64,000 nt of DNA from Dryobates pubescens. Its lineage: Eukaryota > Chordata > Aves > Piciformes > Picidae. Where the stretch lies: the NCBI RefSeq assembly GCF_014839835.1, contig NC_071642.1, positions 11,219,455 to 11,283,454 on the forward strand. Reading direction: 5' to 3'. Positions 11,606 through 23,200 of the stretch are shown piece by piece (position 1 is the first letter of the stretch; each line of letters starts with the position of its first letter). A program made the translations under genes and the position numbers. A model generated the notes under the pieces. It made no database searches. It worked only from the letters and a program-made list of their open reading frames with translations, and was not told where the DNA came from.

Positions 11606-12103
11606 CCTTGGGCACATCACTTCATGCTCTGTACTGGGGCAGAGGAAAAGAGGCTGCTGCCCTGTTTGTGTCACCAGCCCCTGGCTCCAGGCTTTCCAGC
11701 TCAAGAGCTGCTGGTGGAAAGCAATTTTTCAAGCAGCCAAGCCTGCCAGGAGCTGAAAGTGGTTCTAGGCAGCAGGAAGCATCATAGAGCAAATCAGCTC
11801 AAGTGCTTTTCTAAGGTGTCAAATCAAGAGCCCATCACACAGCAGGGGCCTAGAGGTGTTCTCTTGCACACCCCCCAGCAGCCAGGGTGACCCAAGCCCA
11901 GCTATGGGTTTAAGCATCTCCATCTCACACAAGCAACTCCTCTTCTCCTTGGCTGCAGAAGGAAAACCAGGACTGTTGTTGGGGATGCTCCAAGATCACA
12001 CTGGATTCGAGCTCAACATGCCCCAGCTCTGGGCCAAGACCTGTTCCTGACACGGCTGGACTTGTCATTCCACCTCAGCAGGCTGTGATGTTGGAGCCCA
12101 TGG

Positions 12104-12109
12104 TTTATT
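12104..12109 (-). terminator. Candidate poly(A) signal for SFRP1
   Basis: AATAAA on the minus strand in an AT-rich stretch, about 1.8 kb beyond the SFRP1 stop. A nearer AATAAA lies at 13355-13360, about 0.55 kb beyond the stop. Which is used cannot be told from sequence alone. Confidence 0.35.
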
Positions 12110-13354
12110 TCTTTAATCCACTAATAAAGCACATTAGCTACAATGATTAATTCTGCATCAAAGAAACAAGACTACAACAAACAGTGGGCAGAGACAACCT
12201 ACAGTAGGGCTTTCTACAGAGCTCACATCCTTGTCCCAGCTCTCTGTGAGCTGTGAAACCTCATTCCTCAGCATGCTTGGCTTCTTCATGGAACCCTTCT
12301 GCAACCCAGTCTGCAGCCCTGTCCCCACCTGGGGAACAATTCCTTTGCCAGCTTTGAGCGGGGCTGCTTTCAACCCCAGAAGCGAGCATTTGTTATTTCA
12401 CTTTGCTGCAAGACAAGAGGATTATCTCAGCTTGCAAGAGATTCCTTCTCTGGCAGTGACCAGGAGTGCTGAGAACACTGCATGGAGGCAGGGCTGTGCA
12501 GCTGGTGGGGAGTGATGTGGGTCTGTGGAGCACAGAACTTGTCCAATTAACAGAATAAGGCAGTTCTGCACGGTCGATGAATGTCATCACGGGGATGCAA
12601 ACAGTCTGTCTTCCATAGACTCTCTGACCTCATATGACGATGACATTTTGATTAGGATTAAAGAAAACCAACCACCAAACCACAACCCAGAGCCATACAA
12701 AGCCAAGTTGTCACACACCAGACAGACAAAGCCTAGAATCCGATGGCTCCCACAGTGTCTGCCGGGAGGGAAGGATGGAGGCGCTGCGTGTCCCACGCTG
12801 CGTGTCCCACGCTGCTCCACAGGGACATGTCCTCAACCTTCTGCCACCTGCTGCCTTGCCAGCAGCCTGGAGAGATGTCAAAACAGCACTGGGAAAGGCA
12901 GGGAGTGGGGCAAGCTGGAGGAGCTGGCCACGAGCTCTCCCCACCTGGGAGCTACCTGTGAGCGGCAGCTGTTGGCGTGTGGCTAAAGCCAAATGGCAAT
13001 GCTGGGCACCGGCAGCTCTGGCCACACACGTGCAGGGGCTCTGCCAGGACAGGCTGCCAGGGGAGCATGCAGGATGCTGCTGCAGGAGGGGGCATGTGTG
13101 AGGGCAGCCCCCCCCCTGCCACCATCAAACTGGGCAGTGCCACATGGGACCCAAAGGCTGGCAAAGGAGCAGGATGTTACCAGGCTTGAAGGGCTCAGCC
13201 AGGGCACCTTGGCATGACAGAGGCCAGGGTGGGCATCCCAGGGACACTTCAGAGGAGGTGCTGGCAAGGGAGGGCTCACTGCTCCAGCTGGTCAAGGTAC
13301 CACCAAGGCCTCAGGGCTAAGGCTTAAACTAAGCAGGTTTACACTACTAAGGGA

Positions 13355-13360
13355 TTTATT
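13355..13360 (-). terminator. Proximal candidate poly(A) signal for SFRP1
   Basis: AATAAA on the minus strand next to a run of T on the plus strand, about 550 bp downstream of the stop codon. Confidence 0.35.
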
Positions 13361-13910
13361 TTTTTTACAGTGAGGGCAGTTAGCTAAGAGGAGGATTTGC
13401 CAGAGGCTGGGACAGGTTCTCCACTCTGTGTTCATTAACCCTCCCCACCAGGATGGGATCTCCTCCCAACTGCCTGGCTCTGGTTCAAACGGGGATTCAG
13501 TTAGGGTGACCCTGCAGCCATGGAGACAGGAGTGACAGGGTGCCAAGGGTCCGTGCTGCCAGCAGGTCACCTCTGGACAGCACTTCAGACGCCTCTGCTC
13601 ACCCTCTTTACCTGACAGCTGCTATGCAAGCGGCCATCCCAACAGCCACAGGGCTTTGGGTGCCGCTGGTGTCAGTCAGTGTGACCTGGGCCACCGCTCG
13701 GTGCCCGCGTGGCACACGCTCACCCAGGCCATCAGGCAAATGCCAGCAGCAGGGAGGTGGGAAGGCTGGGGTCAGCGAGGGAAGCTCCAAGGAGCACAAG
13801 GGAGGAGCAGGAGGGCTTGGCTCCAGCATCCCTGCCGCAGAGGAGCGAGATGGAGCCGCGGTGCCGGGCTGCACAGGGTCCGGGCAGCAGCTCTCCCGCC
13901 GCCCACCACA

Positions 13911-14233
13911 TCACTTGAAGACGGAGGGGAACGTGGGGCAGTCTGGAGCCTTCATCTTCTTCATGAACTTCTTGAACTCTTTGTTCTTCTTGTCCCACTT
14001 GTAGATGGCTGTCAGCAGGTACTGGGTCTTCACCTGGCGGCCCATGATGAGGAAGTAGTGGCCAAGGTTGTCCAGCTGGTGGCAGGGACAGTCGGCGCCG
14101 TTCTTCAGGAACAGCACCAACTTCTTCAGGTTCTTCTTCCGGATGGGACCCAGCTTCAGGGCCTTCCTCTTCCGTGGGATGATCATCTTGTCCCCATTCT
14201 CCTTCTTCACTTCCTTGATGGTCATCTTCAGGG
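13911..14233 (-). CDS. SFRP1: SFRP1 coding exon 3 (last)
   Basis: Codes residues 205-311 from ALKMTIKEVKKENGDK to the terminal PTFPSVFK and TGA stop. The acceptor is TTTTCAG|CCCTG. It carries most of the netrin-like fold and the basic cluster RKRKALKLGPIRKKNLKK. Confidence 0.97.
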
Positions 14234-17200
14234 CTGAAAAACAAGAGGGGAAAACCAGAATGACTCCTGAGCAGCCTTGTGCAAAGCCTTTACTACATGA
14301 GGCTGAGGGCGAGGGGGCACCAATGCCCTGCCCAGCTGCAGACACCCAGTGGTCTGCACCACCACTCCGGGGTCCCCTGGCTCCCTTCTCCATGGCATCA
14401 CCCTGGCAATAGCTTGTCCTGATGACCCTGACAAACCCCTTGTCCCCAAAGCAGTGCCACCCCTGCACCCAGGAGAGCATCGAGCTGAGCCACTCAGGGC
14501 TCTGTGCCCCTTTCCCCCAGCCAGGCAGCCTCCATTGGAGAGGCAGCAGCAATAAGCTCTTTGCTGGCAGTCAGCTCAGCAAGCAAGGAGATTTCCCTGC
14601 TCTGAACACGTGGGGAATGGCCTGGAAGCACCATTCAGAAGGTCAGCTTGGCTTCTCAGGCATTTGCTTGCAATTTCTCCTGGCCCTCCTGTGCTTGTGC
14701 AACAAGTTCCCAGGCACCAAACATCTCCACTTCCCATCTCCCTACCCGAGCAGCAGAGCCCTCCAAGAGCCAGGCCCACAGGACCTGCACAGAGCAGCCA
14801 CACAGCTCCACCTTTCCCTGGAGGAGTTAACCTCACACAACTTCCACAGCAAATATTTTCCTCCTTGGGTTCAGCATTTTCTTGAGTAAATCACAGCCCA
14901 AATAAAAGAAAGAATAAATTAATGTTCCTTTGCCATGACCATGAAGAGGAATTTAGAGGACATGGGGAAAAGAAAACCCCAACGATGCAAATGTGTTGTA
15001 CATTAAAGTATCACTTCTGTGCCATTTGGCTCTGCCTCACTGCTGGGGAAAAGCACATATGGCCAAAAATCACTAACATATTTCCATCCTTTGGGAGTTT
15101 ACTTCAGAGCTGCAGATAAACAGTGCTGGGATGGGTGATGAATTGTCTGCTGCCCCTTCTCCTCTGCCGCTCGGAGTGCGTGCGGCCGGCGGCGTGCAGC
15201 AGCCCGCGGCTCCGGCAGGGAGCTGGCTCCCCGCAGCAGCCTGCCTTGAAGTCTCGCTCTGCTGGAGGACTTGCAGCAGTGAACACATGTTGCTTTCTGG
15301 ACAGCAGCTCTGCTCACCCTTCCAGCCACAAATGGCAGCAGGACAGGGCGATGACAGTCCTGAGAAGGCAGCCGAGGCTGCGCCACCCTCCTGCTCCCAG
15401 CCACCGCGCTGGCAGCCGGAGCTGTGCTATTTATCAGCCTCGGTGCCAAACGCTCCTGCTGGGCTTGCCAAGAGCCCTGGCCTGTTTGACTGTTACTGTA
15501 CAAGAAAGTAATCCAGGGCTGGAAACCTAAGTGAAATTTTTATTCCATCTGCTTCCCCAGTTCAGGATGTTTAAGGAGCTAAAGAGACTCCAGCTTCAAG
15601 GAGCTAAAGATGCTGAACCAGATCAATTTGCAGCAATTCTGCAAAATTTAGCAAGCAGTTCTCAGGCAGCTCTAAGCTCCATGACATTAACTGGGCAGCA
15701 GCAGCAGCATCCCTCAAGGTGAACCTCGATGCCTTTATCCTTTCTGACTCTGAACTCGTGCACTAAGCCAGTGGCTGCCAGTGCAGGGGAGTGGTAGAGC
15801 ACCGGTAAGACGAGATCTGTTCCACAGAGCTTGTTTGCCAAACGCTTTGCTGTGATCCCTGCAAGGTCCTTGTTGCTAGAGGAAGAAAACAATCTGGCAG
15901 CTAGAGGAGGTGCTTCTACTCCAAGTACCACGGACTATGGAAGACAAAGGAGGTGTGGTGATCCTGTGCTGTGGGAGCTCACAGCTGCTCCCTCCCTGCA
16001 GAGCTGCAGTTACCTGTTCCCAAGCCAGCAACGCAGACCCAGGGAGCACGGAGCTGCCCAGGTGAGCCATAAAGCCAGACAGGAACTGAAAACTCATCCA
16101 AACCTCACTCGTGCACAGCAGCACAGAGAGCCAAGATCAGATAACGCCAAGGAGGATCAACGAGGAGGCTGAGCAGGGGAGCAAACAGCTTGTGTAAGGC
16201 TGCTCTTCCCAGCACCCAGCTCCCTGGCACAAGCAACCCAGGGAGCCTGCAGTGTGCCCAGGTAAGATGCAGCCTGGCTCAAGGACTACCAAGTCTCAGC
16301 TGTTTTGCTGTGGGACTGAGCAGTCACAACAGCAAAAAGCCCAAAAGGCATCACAATCACTGCTCAGTTTTCACCCTTCTGCCAGCAACCTGCCTCCCCT
16401 CCCCCCCTCCCCCCGCTCCCCTGCTTGCTCCACGGTCCTGAAGCTCAGGCGAGACTGCCGGCAGCTGCCGGACACGCAGCTCTGGCAGCCTCCACCCACA
16501 CCAGCAGAGTGGTGCCCGAGGGCAGGTTTGTTCTCAGCTGCACACCCTGCTCCGGCAGCACAACACCACGCAGTGGGAGGCAGCCCTTGGCTTGTGGCTT
16601 TCCTAGAACATAAAGGGTTTGGCAGGGGAGGACCATCGCTGCAGCTCGCCTGGCATCCCCCCAGCCCTGGGGACACCTCTGCCCCAGCAGCAGGGAAAAG
16701 CTCGAGCAGGACGGATTTGAGCCTTGGCTCCGGGACCTAAAGGAGCTGCCAAAGCAAACAGCTTTGTCCCTGGGAGCCCTGGCCTCCCTGCTTCCCCAGC
16801 ACTGCACCAAAGCCGGCTCAGCCCCGAGTGGGAGAAGAGCTGGGACTGCCCCCGCGACCCCAGGACACGCTTGGTCACACAGACTAAATCTTCAGCCATC
16901 ACTGCCAGGAGGGAGGTGACCCCAGGAAGGGACCTGGAGGGTTACTGATTGTGTGAGAGCACAGGCAGCCTCCCAGCCCAGCAGCTGCACTACAGCCATG
17001 GAGCAGCTCAGCATCAGCCGTTGCTGCAGAAGGGACCCAGACCACCACCGCTGCAGAGGCAGCCAGGAGCCCATCCTCCCCTTGGCTCCCACATGATGCA
17101 TGTCCCAAAACAACCTCTGAACCCACCCTGTGCTCCCTCACTCAAACACAACCACATCTCCTCCCCTAACACACTCAACACCACCTGCCCTCACCCAAGC

Positions 17201-20200
17201 TCCTGCAAATCCAAGCTCCCCCCATGGTCATGGCCTGGGGGGCTCACAGAGGGCCCTGCTACAGGCACCTGTATGCAGAGGGCATCAGGGTGGAACTGCG
17301 CTGTGAACAGCAGCACCAACGGCACCAGGAACCAGCTCTTGGCCATACCACAAGAGAGCTGATGGCAGAGGAGCCTCATTCTCTGCCATCCCTGCTGTGC
17401 TGGTGGCCAGCTGCAGCCAGGACCACACATAAAACCAAAGCCCTTTCCAGCCAGGCATTGTCTCAGCTCCGCTTGCAACATCACCAAGCAGAGCGCCAGG
17501 ATGGCAGCCCCTGGGTGCTGGAGTGGGAGCTGAGGAGCATCCCTGGGGAACAACTCTCCCAGTCAGGCAGGACTGGCCAAGCAGGAGGTGCCCCCTTTGC
17601 TCATTGGCACCCAGTGTGCCCTGGGGCCACGTGGCTGATGGTGCTGAGGGCAGAGGGGGAGTCCTGCATGGCACAGAGTCGTGCCAGACATGGCCCTGGT
17701 GAGCACTGCCCTGGTGTCTGCTCGTGGGCAAGTCATGGCAGGAGGCCTCCAGCGTCCAGCTGCCCACTTCAAAGGCAAACACAGAAGTGAAAGTATTGCT
17801 CAGGCTGGGAGAGAAAGAAACCAAGCACAACAAAGGCAGCCTTCAGGATTTAATTTGGGATTGAACAGCTCTCAGCCACGCTGTGTTTACAGCAGCAGGA
17901 ATCCTCCCAGAGCACTAAACCCACACTTGTCCCTGCTCAGCCCCAGCATCAAGAAGCTGATGTCTGCCCAGGCATGAGGCACTCACCAGAGCTTTGCCAC
18001 AGCCAGGAGAGCCATTGCCAACAGCCCAGCACAGGCATGGATCCTCTCACCAGACCCTGCCCATGGTGACAGCAAGCTGCCAGCAGCAGAATCAGAGGTG
18101 GCTGCACCAACCTCAATGCAGCACAGAGACCCCTGCAAAGAGCCTGCACACAGCAGCCAACAGCTACCAGCAGCCTTCCTCCAGTGTCCAGGCTCCCAGC
18201 ACACCACAACACCAGCCAGCCCTCCCTTCTCCCATCCCACAGGACCACACCACCCCCAACCATCAGAGGTGGAAAGAGAAGGCAACACAGGCAGCCTCCT
18301 CCCCTGCAAGCTGCCTTGTGCTTCCTTCTGAATTGCTCTGACTCCAGGATGCCCAGAGAGGACACCAAGAGGGACTGTGGTGGCTCTGGATGTGCAGATG
18401 CCCAACAGCAGAAGGGCAGAGCCCAGCCCAGGTGATGCAGCCCTGTCAGAGCAAGTCAGCCAACGTGGCTGAGCTGGCAGCACAGCTCTGCTGTCTCTGG
18501 TGCAGGCAGAGTGCTGCAGACACAAAAATGCCTTTTTGCAGGTCTGGGTTTATGAAAGTGTGTGCTCCTCAGAGTGGAATTACTCCTGGCAGCAGCAGCT
18601 CCAAGAGCAGCAAAGGCCCCACAGAGCTGCTTGGGGTCCAGGCTGACAGAGCACAACTCTTGTTTCATGTGAAGCTTCTTACCGAGGCCTCTGAGCTTTC
18701 TAGCAGGGGGGAGAGGAAACCTGGCAAGCTGGGAGCACCCCATTAGTGCCACCTGAGAGCAAAGCACCCCAGCACCAGGGCTCTGCAAGGACTGCACTGT
18801 ACCAGGAGCAGCCCAAGGCCCAGGCCCTGCACCCTGCTCACCAACCACCCCCAGCAGGGGCACCTCCAGCCCCACCGCTCCAGCCCGCAGCAGCCTGGGC
18901 ACCATCTCTGCTCCTCTCCTGCCTGCACAGGCAGGGGCCCCACTCCAGCACCTCAGGGGCAGGGAAGGGAACGTGAGAGAAGGGAAAGATCAGCTGTTCC
19001 TTCGGCCTCATTGCTCCTTCCTTTAGAAATCACTCAAAGGAGGAAGCCTGCCAGAAGACACATTAGGGCTGTAACAGGAGAAGGCTGCAGGCAAGGAGCT
19101 GTCAGTCACGGGGCAAAAATAAACAGCATGTATTGATTGTACTGCAGGCTCCAGTGCAGGGAGAGCTCCTTCAACAGGATCCCCCCAGACCCAGGCAAAG
19201 AGCAGAAACAATAAATAAAATCACCAAGAGAAACAGAGAGAGGAATGAACTCCATGGACAACCCCAGCCCACAGCAGGAGTAAGATGCAAACCCTGGCTG
19301 CAGCCCAGGGAGGCTGGGGGGAGGCAGCTGTGGGGGCACAGGAGGTTGAGCTCACACCTCACCAGCACCCCAGGAGTCACCAAAACCTAAACCGGGCCAA
19401 GCCCACGCAGCGTTGGGCCAGCCCCACTCACCAGTCTGTGCCCAGGCCCCGGGGCCCCGCACCCACCGCCGCCCAGGCACCGGGGCCCCGCACCCACCGC
19501 CGCCCAGGCACCGGGGCCCCGCACCCACCGCCGCCCAGGCACCGGGGCCCCGCACCCACCGCCGCCCAGGCACGGGGCCCCGCACCCACCGCCGCCCAGG
19601 CACCGGGGCCCCGCACCCACCGCCGCCCAGGCACCGGGCCCCCCACCCACCGCCGCCCAGGCACCGGGGCCCCCCACCCACCGCCGCCCAGGCACCGGGG
19701 CCCCGCACCCACCGCCGCCCAGGCACCGCTGCCTGTGCCCCTGCTCCACGCTGTGCAAGAGCCACCAGCAGCTGCCCCCTGCAGCACTCCTCCTTTAAAC
19801 ATTTATTGTAGGTGTCTGGCTTGGTGAGGATCTGCAGCCTGTCAGCTGCCAGTGTTTACCTTGGTGGATGTGCAAGAGAAGCCTCAGTCTGAAGGGCTGG
19901 GGGGGGTATTTCAGTGCCAGACAAACAGCTCTGCTTGAGGAATCACCCCCTGACAGTACCACCCCCACCCCCCAAGACTAAACAAAGATCCAAGGGCCAT
20001 GCACTGTGCTTTGGGAAAGCTTCCTGCAGCCTACACCTCCTCCACTGGCTGCTCTCTACAGCTGGGACATCCCCAGGATGCAGGGCAAGGCAAGATCTGC
20101 CCCTGCTCCAGCTCCCCAGCTGTCTGCAGGCTGGGCATGTCTGGAGACAGCCCTGCATGCTCCCAGGACCCTCCTGGATGGGAGGAAGAACACAGCAAAT

Positions 20201-23200
20201 GCAGCTGCATGAAACCTACACCACTGCAAACCCACACAAGCGAGCTTCCCACTGCAAGAGTCTGCAATGGGGAGGAGCAGGAGAACTAAAGTACATCCAA
20301 GCCATGCCCAGCTTCCACTTGATGACAGAGAGATGGTTACCTGCAGTCTACAAGAGAGAGAGCATGAGAAAGAGAAAGCAAGAGTGGGAAGGAGAAGGAA
20401 TGGGATCCACCTCAGCATCACCAGGAGCTCTGACATGTTTTAAACCCAGTTACCTGGTGGAGCTGTGCTGACCCACAGAGCAAAGAACCATCCCAAACTC
20501 CCTGCAATGGTCAGGAAAACCCCCACCAGGCTCTGCTTTGAGAGAGAGCAAAGGACTTCCAGCAGAGCTGGAGAACCGTGGTGTGCCAGGTGTGGCAGCT
20601 GGTGTGCCAACACACTTCTGATACCTGACATGATCTGCTTTAGGGGACCCTGCTCTGGCAGAGGGCTTGTACTGCATGATCTTTAGTTGTCATGTTGGGT
20701 TTGGAAGGGACCTCTGAAGAGACCCCAGAGGCTCCCATGAGCCAGTTCAAATCTAGCTCTATTTATTTGTGGGAGCTGCTGCCACCCAGACATGGCCATA
20801 GGTCTCTCAGTGCCAACACCAAGCTCCCCAGCACAGCAGAGAGGGCAACCTTCAGCCTTGCTGGCTGAGTGGAGCTCCTGCCAGCAAGCCAAGCCTGCAG
20901 ACTTGGCTCATTTCTCTCCCCCAGTGCTGGGACCCATCCCCACCACCTGGGCCCACAGCCGTTGTGGACGAGGGGTGGGCAGAGCTCTGCCCTGCAGCTG
21001 CTGCTCACACTGCCTGTGGCTGCCGGCCGCAGCCCTGCCCAGGGTGCTGCCTGCCAAGGAATGTTTCCATCCCCTGGATGCTGTCCCCACAGCTCTTCCC
21101 AGGAGCCAGCTCTCTCTGTGGGCAAGTCAAAGCCTGGAGCTGCTGAGCAGAGCCACAGCATGCTTCTGGTTTGGCCTCTTGCTGCCCTTGTGTAACCCTC
21201 CTGGCGCACAGGGAGGCTGCTGCAAGCCTGTGGTCAGACTCCCAGACCCCCTCCCAGCACTTGCCCACCAAGATGCCACCTCCCTCACCTCCAGGGAGGT
21301 GACAGGTACTGCAGCCACCCACCAGCACAGACCCACCCCTGCCACCCAGCCAGTGCCACACACTCCTCCAGGACAGAGGTCCCCAAGCCCACAGCCCCTG
21401 GACTGGGGCAGTGCCTCTGTGTCACCCCATGGCACACAGCCCCTGCCCAAACCAGGACCAAAAGCCACTTGTTGGCTGGGAAACTCTCTCCAGTCTCTCC
21501 CCACAGATGCAGAGGGTGAGAGGCAGCTCCTACTCATAAAATCATAGAATGGTTTTGGGTTGGAAGGGACCTTAAAGATCAACCCTGCCATGGGCAGGGA
21601 CACCTCACACTAGACCAGGTTGCTCCAGACCCCATCCAACCTGGCCTTGAAGCCCTCCAGGGAGAGGGCAGCTCCATCTCCCACCTCATTCCTGCCCAGA
21701 TCAGAGCTCAGGGAACTCCTGCCCCACCACCCCCCAGAGCAGCACATCCTGCCCCAGCCAGGCTGTGGCACCAGGTCCATGCCTCTGCTCCCCAGAGCTG
21801 AGGCACTCCTGGGAAGCTCTGCCATGGGCACCCCCCTGGGTGCTTTCCCCTGCACTGGGCTGAGAGGCCTCGTGGCACTGCAGGAGAGCTGGGAATTCCT
21901 TTGCAGCAGGAAGGGTGAGCAGGGCAGCAGACAGAGCAGGTTTGGGTTTGCTGTGGCACATTCAAGTGCTAATCCCCCCGGAATGCACACCTTGTTCAAT
22001 GTGCCTTTAACAGCCTTCCGGGAAAGCTCCGCGGCCAGCCGGGACGTCACAGCCACTTACTGCTGCGTTTGATCTCACACGGCTCGGGGCTTTTTTCTCT
22101 GCAATCCTTCCCCCCCACCCCAAACTGAAGTTCTGTTTACCTCTCACTGTCTGACTCACTCACTCAGAACGTATTTGGGACACGGCTTTCAAGCAGCTCT
22201 GCATTTGTTTAAGCTCACTGCTTGGCCCTCACTGAGAGCAGGATGGGCTTTGGGCTCTTACACCTAGGCTTGACAGGAGCAGCATAACTTGGCTGGAAAG
22301 AACCCAGGGCTGCAAGCAGGCTGAGGGAAGGAGGCAGCTGGTTTGCTCCTTCGTGGCTGCAAGTGGAACAAGGGCCCATGCTGTGTGTGCAAGAGCACAG
22401 GAAAAGCAGGGTTAAGCTCTGAACCACGCTCACCAAAGAGCAGCCACTGTCACCTAGGCCTCATCCCCAGATGCCAGACCAACAAACACCATCTGGGCCT
22501 GGGGCTGGCTCAAAAACCTGGGGGTGTTCACCCTGAGAAGAGAAGGCTTAGGGCAGACCTCGCTGCCATGGAGCAGCACAGGAAGGCTGGCTGCCAGCAG
22601 GATGGAGACTCCCCCTTCACAAGGAGTCCCATGGCAAAGACAAGAGGTGCTGGGGACAAGATACTGCTGGAGAGATTCCCACTGGGCTCCAGGAGAAAAT
22701 GTCAGACACTGGAGTCACTCCCAAGGGAAGCAGTGGAGTCCTCTCCACCGGACTGTTTGCAGCCTCAGCTTGCCAGGGTGCTGGGCCCAGCTCCCCGCAG
22801 CTCTGCTGTGACCTAGGAAGGTTGGAGCTGATGATCCCTGGGGTCCCTGCCAGGCTGGGACTCTGTTCCCAGCTCGTGGCCAGGGCTGCCCACAGCCTGC
22901 AGCAGGGCTGCACTTGCCATGCAGAATGCTGCATGATGCCACACGTGGGGACCCTGCCGCCCATGGCACTTCACCGGGTGGGCAGGAGGGACGCTCAGCA
23001 CCGCAGCCAGGGCGCGGCAGGAGCACAGGCAGTGGCACCAGCACCCCGCTGCGCCAGTGCCCGCTGTGCAGGACGGGTCCCGGGCACACGGCGCCGGCCG
23101 GGCCGGTCTCTGCGCTCCGACACTGACACCTAGAGGCTCCCCGGCCCCGGGAGGCACCGCGCCGGGCAGGCAGCGCTCCGCCGTCGGGGATCCAGCCCAC

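Larger units (their letters stand above)
11606..13910 (-). other. Probable SFRP1 3' untranslated region and downstream DNA
   Basis: This lies directly 3' of the SFRP1 stop codon on the minus strand. The stretch at about 12095-12200 is AT-rich and stands out from its surroundings in the way a conserved 3' untranslated segment would. No other gene is recognised. That it is transcribed is inference from the known long 3' UTR of SFRP1. Confidence 0.45.

Noticed and set aside
19285-19827. Long proline/arginine- or glycine-rich frames on both strands
   Set aside because: They are translations of the 31-bp minisatellite in SFRP1 intron 2, open in several frames at once.
20693-20722. GTTGGGTTTGGAAGGGACCT, and a similar word near 41908
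   Set aside because: They resemble the CR1 3' end but match over fewer than 30 bp, too short to call an element.
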